This document shows, in pieces, positions 1 to 5,794 of a stretch of DNA of 7,017 nt. Position 1 is the first letter of the stretch, and every line of letters starts with the position of its first letter. The stretch is from an uncultured Mycoplasmatota bacterium. Lineage in GTDB: Bacteria; Bacillota_I; Bacilli_A; RF39; UBA660. The position numbers and the translations under genes are program-made. The stretch covers positions 1-7,017 of the forward strand of contig USET01000051.1 in NCBI GenBank assembly GCA_900553765.1. Reading direction: 5' to 3'. The notes beneath the pieces were generated by a model. It saw nothing but the letters and a program-made list of their open reading frames with translations. It was not told where the DNA came from and made no database searches.

Positions 1-586
<586 letters not shown>

Positions 587-593
587 TTTTCAA

Positions 594-620
594 GATAAAA
601 AAGCAACCGAAGTTGCTTTT
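594..620 (-). terminator. Rho-independent terminator of the glucosaminidase-like gene
   Basis: A 9-bp perfect stem (599-607 with 612-620) reads AAAAGCAAC-TTCG-GTTGCTTTT on the minus strand, with a stable UUCG tetraloop and a run of Ts at the end. It begins one base after the stop codon at 622-624. Confidence 0.88.
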
Positions 621-621
621 C

Positions 622-1359
622 TTATGCAGCACGTATCTGAGAAACATATGCGTTAACTTTGCTTGCCCATGTAGGACTTGCAGCGTATTTAGAATTCATT
701 AATTCTGGAGTTGTTAACCCTACCGCATAATAATTTCTAGATAGGTTTTCAATATATCCTCTGATTCCTGCATCTAACGTTGGGAATGCTTTGTAAGCTC
801 CTCCTCCACAAGAAGGACCACCTTTCATACCACCAACATTGTTACATTGTTTTACAAGTGTACTACAGTTCCACTTACATCCTGTTTCGTGAAGTGCGAT
901 TGCAACTGCAACATATGGATCTACACCTAACTCTAATGAGTAAGCTGCAAAAGCATATCCTTGTCCTGCCAATGTAGAATTTAACGAACGATTTAATTTA
1001 GCGACTAACTGATCCATCGTCATCCCATCGTAGACAATTGCTGGTGCTAATTGTTCTACTTGTTCATTTGTAGCAACAACTGTACTAGCATCAGTTTCGC
1101 TTACGTTTTCTTCTACTTGCTCAGTACCCGAGGCTGGTTCCTCCTCTTCTTTCACACTTGTATCCTCTGTTTTATTCTTCTTCTCTTCCGAGTCGTTTTT
1201 CACTGATAATTCTTTCGTGTTTTTGGTTTTTTGTGCAGCAACTAATTCAACTGTATCTTTCTTGTTTGCTGTCAAATATGTATATCCTCCAATTGCAGTT
1301 ACACCTGCAGTTAAGGCTAACATACCTAAAACACTAATAACTAACCGTTTTGTTTTCAC
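622..1359 (-). CDS. Membrane-anchored glucosaminidase/lysozyme-fold cell-wall hydrolase
   Basis: Probably cuts peptidoglycan glycan strands outside the cell while tethered to the membrane. From the GTG at 1359 it is 245 residues. A basic N-terminus (MKTKR) and one membrane segment at about 6-28 are followed by a Lys/Glu-rich, low-complexity linker at about 32-105, then a compact C-terminal domain at about 112-245. GVDPYVAVAIALHETG (145-160) resembles the catalytic helix of GH73/lysozyme-like glucosaminidases, with Glu158 as the likely acid. NNVGGMKG (173-180) matches the NN-x-x-G-x-K-like motif that follows it. Four cysteines (161, 165, 172, 184) cluster around the active site, which is unusual for an exported Bacillota protein. 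An in-frame TTG at 1425 would add 22 residues, but that codon lies inside the -35 box, so the GTG with GAGGTGA six bases before it is preferred. The gene lies directly downstream of spoIIM but has its own promoter and terminator. Fold is confident; exact bond specificity is not. Confidence 0.84.
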   Translation of the reverse strand: MKTKRLVISVLGMLALTAGVTAIGGYTYLTANKKDTVELVAAQKTKNTKELSVKNDSEEKKNKTEDTSVKEEEEPASGTEQVEENVSETDASTVVATNEQVEQLAPAIVYDGMTMDQLVAKLNRSLNSTLAGQGYAFAAYSLELGVDPYVAVAIALHETGCKWNCSTLVKQCNNVGGMKGGPSCGGGAYKAFPTLDAGIRGYIENLSRNYYAVGLTTPELMNSKYAASPTWASKVNAYVSQIRAA

Positions 1360-1364
1360 TTTTT

Positions 1365-1371
1365 TCACCTC
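1365..1371 (-). promoter_or_regulatory. Ribosome binding site deciding the GTG start at 1359
   Basis: GAGGTGA on the minus strand is followed six bases after GAGGTG by GTG (1359-1357). The longer TTG-initiated reading frame would begin inside the promoter and has no such site, so this choice removes 22 residues from the naive ORF. Confidence 0.75.
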
Positions 1372-1387
1372 ATTGTTTTTCCGGAAA

Positions 1388-1425
1388 ACATGTTCAATTT
1401 TATCATAACATGTCCGCCCTGTCAA
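1388..1425 (-). promoter_or_regulatory. Strong SigA promoter with flanking inverted repeat (possible operator)
   Basis: Perfect -35 TTGACA (1425-1420), a 17-base spacer and -10 TAAAAT (1402-1397). A 7-bp inverted repeat, ACATGTT (1388-1394 on plus) and AACATGT (1407-1413), brackets the -10 box with a 12-base gap. A further perfect palindrome TTTTCCGGAAAA (1377-1388) lies at the expected transcript start. Promoter call is firm; the operator reading is inference. Confidence 0.78.
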
Positions 1426-1516
1426 ATTGACGATGATTACTTCTGTTTATAACATGGCGTTCTCCCTTGAAAAATATACGGTTTTACGTGATGAACGATC
1501 GACAAAACTCAACACA

Positions 1517-2134
1517 TTATACGACGAAATTCATTAAAAAAGGCATCAAAAATACTTCGGATAACGACATAACCAACGCACATACTAAGCATAATCCTAA
1601 GACAAATAGATATTTATTTATCACTTTTTTAAAGTCTAACGTCTTCTTTTTAGTAAATGCTTTAATCAATGTCATCGATAGTGTCATAGCATATATCATT
1701 AAAATCGTATATACGATCATTCCTAATATTTGATGCGGAAAAGTATAAAAAAGTGCTAGTACAATTCCCTTCCAAGAAAAATTTTGTATCATACTGGCGA
1801 TTGTAAACCCTAAAATAAACGCTTTGCTAAAGTAGATAAAAATCATAATCGGTATCCCGATGACCGATACTCCAAGGAGCCAAATTCCTAAGATGAATAA
1901 TGTATTTGAAAGAATACTTTGTACAAATGCTGAACCGTAATTAAGATCGTTTCCTTTCAATTGTGTAAAAAATTGATTGAGGTAATCTGTTACAAGTGTT
2001 TGATCCTCTACTTTCATCATAACTGTCAGTAACGCTCCAAAACCAATTCCAATGATAAATAATCCGAGCAAAAAATATAGTATTTTCTTGTTTCGCCCTG
2101 CTTTGTTTTTTAGTTTGTCTGTTCCTAGTTTCAT
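1517..2134 (-). CDS. spoIIM: Stage II sporulation protein M (engulfment complex)
   Basis: In B. subtilis SpoIIM is the polytopic membrane scaffold that recruits the peptidoglycan-degrading pair SpoIIP and SpoIID to the septum so the mother cell can engulf the forespore. This 205-residue product has the usual length. It has a basic N-terminus, a membrane segment at about 17-38, a short extracytoplasmic stretch at 41-75, and about four or five further hydrophobic segments. The family signature is seen at about 85-113: WLLGVSVIGIP followed by FSKAFILGFTIA, then YTFPHQILG at 130-138. The ATG at 2134 follows GAGGTGA by three bases. A SigE-like promoter motif lies just upstream, as expected for this gene. 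No xerD or spoIIA neighbour is present here, unlike in B. subtilis. No clear terminator follows the stop. Identity is confident from topology and motif. Confidence 0.92.
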   Translation of the reverse strand: MKLGTDKLKNKAGRNKKILYFLLGLFIIGIGFGALLTVMMKVEDQTLVTDYLNQFFTQLKGNDLNYGSAFVQSILSNTLFILGIWLLGVSVIGIPIMIFIYFSKAFILGFTIASMIQNFSWKGIVLALFYTFPHQILGMIVYTILMIYAMTLSMTLIKAFTKKKTLDFKKVINKYLFVLGLCLVCALVMSLSEVFLMPFLMNFVV

Positions 2135-2149
2135 ATTTCACCTCAATAA

Positions 2150-2178
2150 AAGATATGTTTTTGCCTGCTCTGATATTC
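2150..2178 (-). promoter_or_regulatory. Putative SigE-dependent promoter of spoIIM
   Basis: On the minus strand, GAATATC (2178-2172) is followed by 14 bases and CATATCTT (2157-2150). The first element fits the SigE -35 consensus (kmATATT) at 6 of 7 positions. The second fits the -10 (CATACA-T) only partly. The transcript would start at about 2143, at the edge of the Shine-Dalgarno site (2144-2138), so the leader would be very short; this is a weakness of the call. Confidence 0.42.
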
Positions 2179-2198
2179 CAATTTTAAAAAAAATATAT

Positions 2199-2216
2199 TA
2201 TAATGTTATCGAGGTG
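2199..2216 (+). promoter_or_regulatory. -10 box and ribosome binding site of the 38-codon gene
   Basis: A perfect TATAAT at 2199-2204 is followed by GAGGTG at 2211-2216, five bases before the ATG. The -35 position 17 bases upstream (TTCCAA, 2176-2181) matches the SigA consensus poorly. It overlaps the proposed SigE -35 of the divergent spoIIM. With the start at about 2211 the leader would be very short. Confidence 0.5.
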
Positions 2217-2221
2217 TGAAC

Positions 2222-2338
2222 ATGGAAAAGAAAAAACGAACACATAAAAAAAGAAAAATCAATGGACAACAAATTGTTGCGATTCTTCTTTTAATTGCAA
2301 TGATTGGATCATTTATTGCATCTGTCATTTATATCTAA
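2222..2338 (+). CDS. 38-residue basic single-pass membrane protein
   Basis: A short gene with everything a real one needs: TATAAT at 2199, GAGGTG Shine-Dalgarno five bases before ATG, 38 codons, TAA, and a hairpin terminator starting at the stop. The product is MEKKKRTHKKRKING (8 Lys/Arg in 15 residues) followed by a hydrophobic helix at about 18-38 that ends at the C-terminus. By the positive-inside rule the basic tail should stay in the cytoplasm and the helix should span the membrane. It resembles in layout the small DUF4044-like membrane proteins of Bacillota, but I cannot assign it to a family. It is the only plus-strand gene in the window and is divergent from spoIIM with interleaved promoters, so a role in sporulation is possible but unproven. 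It could be a membrane-protein regulator or assembly factor. Confidence 0.72.
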   Translation: MEKKKRTHKKRKINGQQIVAILLLIAMIGSFIASVIYI

Positions 2339-2360
2339 GTTATGATTTCATAACTTTTTT
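2337..2360 (+). terminator. Rho-independent terminator of the 38-codon gene
   Basis: AAGTTATG (2337-2344) pairs with CATAACTT (2349-2356), with a four-base ATTT loop and a run of six Ts (2355-2360). It overlaps the TAA stop. The minus-strand reading lacks a good T-run, so it acts mainly for the plus-strand gene. It also separates that gene from the convergent acetyltransferase gene. Confidence 0.78.
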
Positions 2361-2367
2361 ATTTGCC

Positions 2368-3498
2368 TTACACCTGATCGCTGCTTGAAATAAAAAGAGG
2401 CAAAGGAAACCAATTTTTGCATAAATCCTTTATATTTTCTGGTAATTTATCATATGGATACTCTCCCAAGAATAACATGTTTGCTTCTTTTTTTGTCAAT
2501 TGCACATCTACTGTTGTAGTTGCATCTTCTAAAATTTTCACTTGCCCTTTTGTAACAACGCAAGTAAAAAGGGATTCATCTCCTATTTTTAATGTCAAAC
2601 GGCCTTCGTTTAACTCTTTTCTTTTCATTTGTGCTTTTAAAAGTACTTCCAACACATGCTCATAAGATAAAATTTGAAACAATTCTACATATCGATTAGA
2701 TACAAAATATGCGAATTCTTCTAATATTCGATTTTTTTCGTCATATAGCGACAATTCGATATGAATAGAGTCTTTGTCTACATAAGATAAAAAACTGCTT
2801 AGAATTGCGTTTATATGCGAAATATCGGATAGTTCAATTTCAGTAATTGCTTGATGTTTGTCTGAATAAATCAGATAACCACACCATTCATCATTTTTGT
2901 AATACGAATATAACTTATTTTTCCATGTTGTTGCGATATCGTAGAAACGTTCCAGTGTCCGTTCACAGCGGATCTTTTTCTTTGTATATAATTCGTTACA
3001 CAATGTAATATCTGCAACATCTTCCTTCCGAAGTTGTTTAAATTGATAGTTTTGATCGCTTGTTTTTAATTTCCATTCATAAATATTTGCTTCTACACAA
3101 GGATAAAATCCAAAATGGGCATATCGAGTTTCAGCCCCACCTAAAAAAACGAAATCGAATTGCTGTTCTTTTAAGTGTTTATTTATTTCATTTAATATAT
3201 ATGTCATACAGCCTTGATTTCGATACTTCGGATGCACACAAACAGTACCTATACCTGCATAGTTTAGAGTGTCATTAAAAGCGTAATATTTAGAAGGGAA
3301 AACTCCTGCCATCCCAACATAACAATCATCGTCTTTTAGAATAACATGATTGTTAGTTGTATCTACATCTGGTCCATACAATTTTGGCATGATATGTGAA
3401 AATCCGGTTTGTGCTCCGTAAAAATCAAAGCAAAAGTCACCAAACGAGATGATCCGCTCTTTTTCACTAGAATCAACATGTACGCTTCGATATTTCAT
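2368..3498 (-). CDS. GNAT acetyltransferase with SCP2-like C-terminal domain (Eis-like)
   Basis: Likely an acetyl-CoA-dependent N-acetyltransferase; the substrate is unknown. It is 376 residues, close to the size of Eis-type proteins. Seen: an N-terminal GNAT domain at about 1-140, with the strand GIGTVCVHP (82-90), an acetyl-CoA loop at 93-98 (RNQGCM) and FVFLGGAETRYAHFGFYPC (116-134), where the FGF-P turn is typical. The last position of the R/Q-x-x-G-x-G/A loop is Met, not Gly or Ala. A second, degenerate GNAT-like region covers about 150-280. The C-terminal 285-370 segment (TLKIGDESLFTCVV, then TTTVDVQLTKKEANMLFLG) resembles the SCP2 sterol-carrier fold found at the end of Eis proteins. 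Eis of mycobacteria acetylates aminoglycosides and a host kinase phosphatase, but most Bacillota homologues have no known substrate. It has its own promoter and starts at ATG 3498 after AGGTGG. Confidence 0.87.
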   Translation of the reverse strand: MKYRSVHVDSSEKERIISFGDFCFDFYGAQTGFSHIMPKLYGPDVDTTNNHVILKDDDCYVGMAGVFPSKYYAFNDTLNYAGIGTVCVHPKYRNQGCMTYILNEINKHLKEQQFDFVFLGGAETRYAHFGFYPCVEANIYEWKLKTSDQNYQFKQLRKEDVADITLCNELYTKKKIRCERTLERFYDIATTWKNKLYSYYKNDEWCGYLIYSDKHQAITEIELSDISHINAILSSFLSYVDKDSIHIELSLYDEKNRILEEFAYFVSNRYVELFQILSYEHVLEVLLKAQMKRKELNEGRLTLKIGDESLFTCVVTKGQVKILEDATTTVDVQLTKKEANMLFLGEYPYDKLPENIKDLCKNWFPLPLFISSSDQV

Positions 3499-3519
3499 TG
3501 TCCCACCTACTCTAGCTTC

Positions 3520-3548
3520 AGTATAGCAAAAAAATATAGAAAAAACAA
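3520..3548 (-). promoter_or_regulatory. SigA-type promoter of the GNAT gene
   Basis: On the minus strand, -35 TTGTTT (3548-3543), a 17-base spacer and -10 TATACT (3525-3520). The -35 box lies in the T-tract of the spoIVB terminator, so the two signals share bases. Confidence 0.62.
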
Positions 3549-3571
3549 CAAAAGAGTATTTCTACCCTTTT
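3539..3571 (-). terminator. Rho-independent terminator overlapping the spoIVB stop codon
   Basis: Minus strand AAAAGGGTA (3571-3563), GAAA tetraloop (3562-3559), TACTCTTTT (3558-3550): a 9-bp stem with one G-U pair. It is followed by GTTGTTTTTT. The final Gly codon and TAG stop are part of the hairpin. Confidence 0.75.
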
Positions 3572-4563
3572 GCTTGATCTGCCTCTTCCAACATATTTGT
3601 AATAAAAATACCATATCCTCTTTTTGGATTATCGACAACGACATGTGTAACGACTGCAATGATTTTATCATCTTGAATGATCGGACTACCACTCATACCT
3701 GAGACAACTCCACCAGTTTGTTGTAATAATTTCTGATCTGTGATTTCAAACAAGATGTTTTTTGTTTTTTGTGAGAAACCTTTATTGATGTTTACAATAT
3801 TTACTTCATATTCTTCTATTGTTGTTCCATTTAAAACCGTTAACATCTTAGCGGCACCTAATTTTACTTCAGAAGGTTGTGCGACTTTATATTGTTTTCG
3901 TGACTGTATATCGCTTGTATAAGTGCCAAAGATCCCTTGGTTTGAATTTTTAAAAACAGTACCGGTAACTTGATCAGAATACAATTTAGCATTTTTTTCG
4001 CCAGGCGTTCCGATCTCGCTTCTTTCGACCCCGGTCACTTCAGATTCAAAGATGCGGCCATCCTTAATTTCTAATATTTGTCCAGTATTTTTTTCTGTAA
4101 TTTCGTGGCCTAAAGCTCCATATTTCTTCGTGTTAGGATCAATAAAACTAAGTGTTCCGATACCAACAATACTATCCTTGACATATAATCCTGTCTTATA
4201 CACATTCTGTTCATCTCTGTATAGTTTTAACGTCGTATCTTTTAACTGATTACTTCGCATATAAGTAATTGTTACACTTCCGTTTGATATGTTCATCTTT
4301 TTCACCATGTCATCAATGTTTTGTACTACAACACCATCTACTTTGGTAATCGTATCTCCTACTTTTAATCCTGCATCACTTGCCGGATATATTTCACCTA
4401 CTTTGTAGACACCGACAATCATAACACCTTTCGTATTTAATTCAATCCCAATAGTTTCTCCACCAGGAATGACATAATCTGAATAAGCGAGTATAGGAAT
4501 TGGTATACTAAATAATATAAGAAGAATGGCAATAGAAAAATTTTTAAAATTTTTTAAAACCAC
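3562..4563 (-). CDS. spoIVB: SpoIVB signalling serine protease (S55, PDZ)
   Basis: In B. subtilis SpoIVB is made in the forespore, crosses into the intermembrane space and cleaves SpoIVFA, which frees SpoIVFB to activate pro-SigK in the mother cell. This product is 333 residues. A membrane anchor/signal segment at about 9-27 leads straight into VIPGGETIGIELNTKG (31-46), a PDZ domain at about 40-115, then the S55 protease domain. Candidate catalytic triad: His153 in GALGHEI, Asp276 in EITDQK and Ser291 in GMSGSP (289-294). Their spacing matches the His236/Asp363/Ser378 of B. subtilis as I recall them. It is about 90 residues shorter than the B. subtilis protein, with the loss between anchor and PDZ. 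GTG at 4563 follows GGAG by eight bases. Neither recN nor spo0A, its usual neighbours, is adjacent. A SigG-like promoter lies upstream. Confidence 0.95.
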   Translation of the reverse strand: MVLKNFKNFSIAILLILFSIPIPILAYSDYVIPGGETIGIELNTKGVMIVGVYKVGEIYPASDAGLKVGDTITKVDGVVVQNIDDMVKKMNISNGSVTITYMRSNQLKDTTLKLYRDEQNVYKTGLYVKDSIVGIGTLSFIDPNTKKYGALGHEITEKNTGQILEIKDGRIFESEVTGVERSEIGTPGEKNAKLYSDQVTGTVFKNSNQGIFGTYTSDIQSRKQYKVAQPSEVKLGAAKMLTVLNGTTIEEYEVNIVNINKGFSQKTKNILFEITDQKLLQQTGGVVSGMSGSPIIQDDKIIAVVTHVVVDNPKRGYGIFITNMLEEADQAKG

Positions 4564-4599
4564 AATTACATCTCCTTTATGTATTACAGACTACATTAT

Positions 4600-4629
4600 T
4601 ATTATGGTGAAATAAAAAAAGGTTTATGT
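4600..4629 (-). promoter_or_regulatory. Putative SigG (forespore) promoter of spoIVB
   Basis: On the minus strand, ACATA (4629-4625), an 18-base spacer and CATAATA (4606-4600). The -10 fits CATnnTA fully, and the -35 fits gMATR at 4 of 5 positions. SigG control of spoIVB is established in B. subtilis. The leader to the GTG would be about 30 bases and holds AAGGAGA at 4577-4571. Confidence 0.55.
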
Positions 4630-4653
4630 GATATAAAATCTGTCAATTTGCCA

Positions 4654-4667
4654 AATTTTTAAAAATT
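4654..4667. repeat. 14-bp perfect AT palindrome upstream of spoIVB
   Basis: AATTTTTAAAAATT is a perfect palindrome about 25 bases upstream of the proposed SigG -35 box and next to the operon terminator. It could be a protein site, an UP-like element or a chance product of high AT content. Confidence 0.4.
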
Positions 4668-4693
4668 AAAAAAAGCGTAATAAACGCTTTTTT
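4668..4693 (-). terminator. Rho-independent terminator of the sipW-DUF5305 operon
   Basis: Stem 4669-4678 with 4684-4693, five-base loop, core GCGT/ACGC, and seven Ts on the minus strand. It overlaps the TAA of the DUF5305 gene (4694-4692). The plus-strand reading also ends in six Ts, so it may act in both directions. Confidence 0.85.
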
Positions 4694-5774
4694 ATTGATC
4701 TACTTCGCTTTGTCTAATAAGGTAAACATAACAACGTGTCTCTTTCATAATAGCAAATGTTGTTTGTCCTAATACTTCATCTTGATAACACAAGATAGGA
4801 ACTCGTAATTCTTGCTCCAAATCAATCATTTCATTAAAGTTTTTAACCATAATCTTTTCTTTATGTTCGAGATCTAGTGGATGAATTACCTCTACAATAA
4901 TTTCGCCATAATCATTTAATATCTTGCGAACTTCTGTAAAATATTTTGATTTGTGCGTACGCTTTAATAATTCAGACGCTAATACAACAACAAATATAAC
5001 GGCTACTACAAACATTGCAATTCCAATGATTAGAGAAGTCGTATCCATCTTATTTACTACTTCTGTGTCGATTTGTTTTGCACTGTCAGATATTACATTC
5101 TTATCGCGAGTGATTTGTAATACATCTTGATTTAATGGAATGACCATGCTAACTTTATCTGAATTAGAAATAGCTTCTCCACTTGTACTAGTTCCTTCAG
5201 TTTCTACTATTAAATCAACCTGTAATTCTGCATCTATTGAAAGAGCTAACTGACGAATAAAAGTAGCTACTTCATTTGCAAAAGCATTGTAATCGATAGT
5301 CACCGGAACAACGACATTAAAACTCGATGTGTTTTTGACTACCTTTGTTTCCTCTTCTACTAACGGATATTTTTTACTCCAAACAGGTGCTTCGGAACTC
5401 TCAGAATCTGTTTTTTTATAATGAGCAACAATATTCGCTTGTACATAATATCGATACTCAAAACTTCCGGTTTCTTTTCCTTGAAATTGATATTGAAAAG
5501 TAGCCGGGATCGACTGAATTAACCGTGCGATGTAAAGTTCATCGGGCATCTGTGGATTCTGTTGAACAAATGTATTTTGAACTAAATTCACCTGATAATT
5601 TACATTTTTTCTCGTCTCATATTGATATGAGTTTGAAGATTTTACTTCTTCCCAAGAAAACGCTTTTCGAATGTAAAAAGTCGCTAGTGTGGAGCATATT
5701 GCAATCGCAACGATAGAAACAATCATGATAAAATATTGTGACTTCGTCACTTTGCCTATCGTGTCCTTCATCAT
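4692..5774 (-). CDS. DUF5305 family bitopic membrane protein
   Basis: The molecular function of this family is not established. The 360-residue product has a membrane segment at about 14-35 and an extracytoplasmic region of about 205 residues (38-245). A second membrane segment follows at about 247-269, with a cytoplasmic tail of about 90 residues. The tail holds GEIIVEV (290-296) and IMVKNFNEMIDLEQELRVPI (308-327), a pattern I recognise from the C-terminus of DUF5305 proteins of Bacillota and archaea (V-x-SFEDLV-x-EEELR-x-PIL). The outer region has a run of beta-type strands with WSKKYPLVEEET at 132-143. It starts at ATG 5774 after AAGGAGAG, 20 bases behind the stop of the signal peptidase gene, and a terminator follows, so the two form an operon. 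It probably works with that peptidase, for instance as an assembly or substrate-handling partner; this is inference. A second ATG at 5771 is less well spaced. Confidence 0.84.
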   Translation of the reverse strand: MMKDTIGKVTKSQYFIMIVSIVAIAICSTLATFYIRKAFSWEEVKSSNSYQYETRKNVNYQVNLVQNTFVQQNPQMPDELYIARLIQSIPATFQYQFQGKETGSFEYRYYVQANIVAHYKKTDSESSEAPVWSKKYPLVEEETKVVKNTSSFNVVVPVTIDYNAFANEVATFIRQLALSIDAELQVDLIVETEGTSTSGEAISNSDKVSMVIPLNQDVLQITRDKNVISDSAKQIDTEVVNKMDTTSLIIGIAMFVVAVIFVVVLASELLKRTHKSKYFTEVRKILNDYGEIIVEVIHPLDLEHKEKIMVKNFNEMIDLEQELRVPILCYQDEVLGQTTFAIMKETRCYVYLIRQSEVDQ

Positions 5775-5794
5775 AAATAACTCTCCTTTTTATT

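Noticed and set aside
1360..1425. N-terminal extension of the glucosaminidase gene from TTG at 1425
   Set aside because: The TTG is part of a perfect TTGACA -35 box and the added 22 residues lack any ribosome site; the GTG at 1359 is better supported.
1448..1466. Minus-strand AAGGGAG followed by ATG TTA TAA, a two-codon minimal ORF upstream of the glucosaminidase promoter
   Set aside because: No promoter was found before it and it lies upstream of the mapped -35 box, so it would not be on the glucosaminidase transcript.
1470..1508. Possible spoIIM terminator, GTTTT/AAAAC stem followed by TATATTTTT on the minus strand
   Set aside because: The stem is only five A/T-rich pairs plus an interrupted CG pair, too weak to call.
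1433..1537. Plus-strand 34-residue ORF, its last 27 residues starting MAFSLEKYTVLRDE, overlapping the end of spoIIM
   Set aside because: It reads like ordinary protein, faintly like the start of M16-type peptidases, but has no Shine-Dalgarno site or promoter and overlaps the spoIIM 3' end antisense. A decayed remnant cannot be excluded.
4641..4646. TTGACA on the minus strand upstream of spoIVB as a SigA promoter
   Set aside because: No acceptable -10 hexamer lies 15-19 bases downstream.
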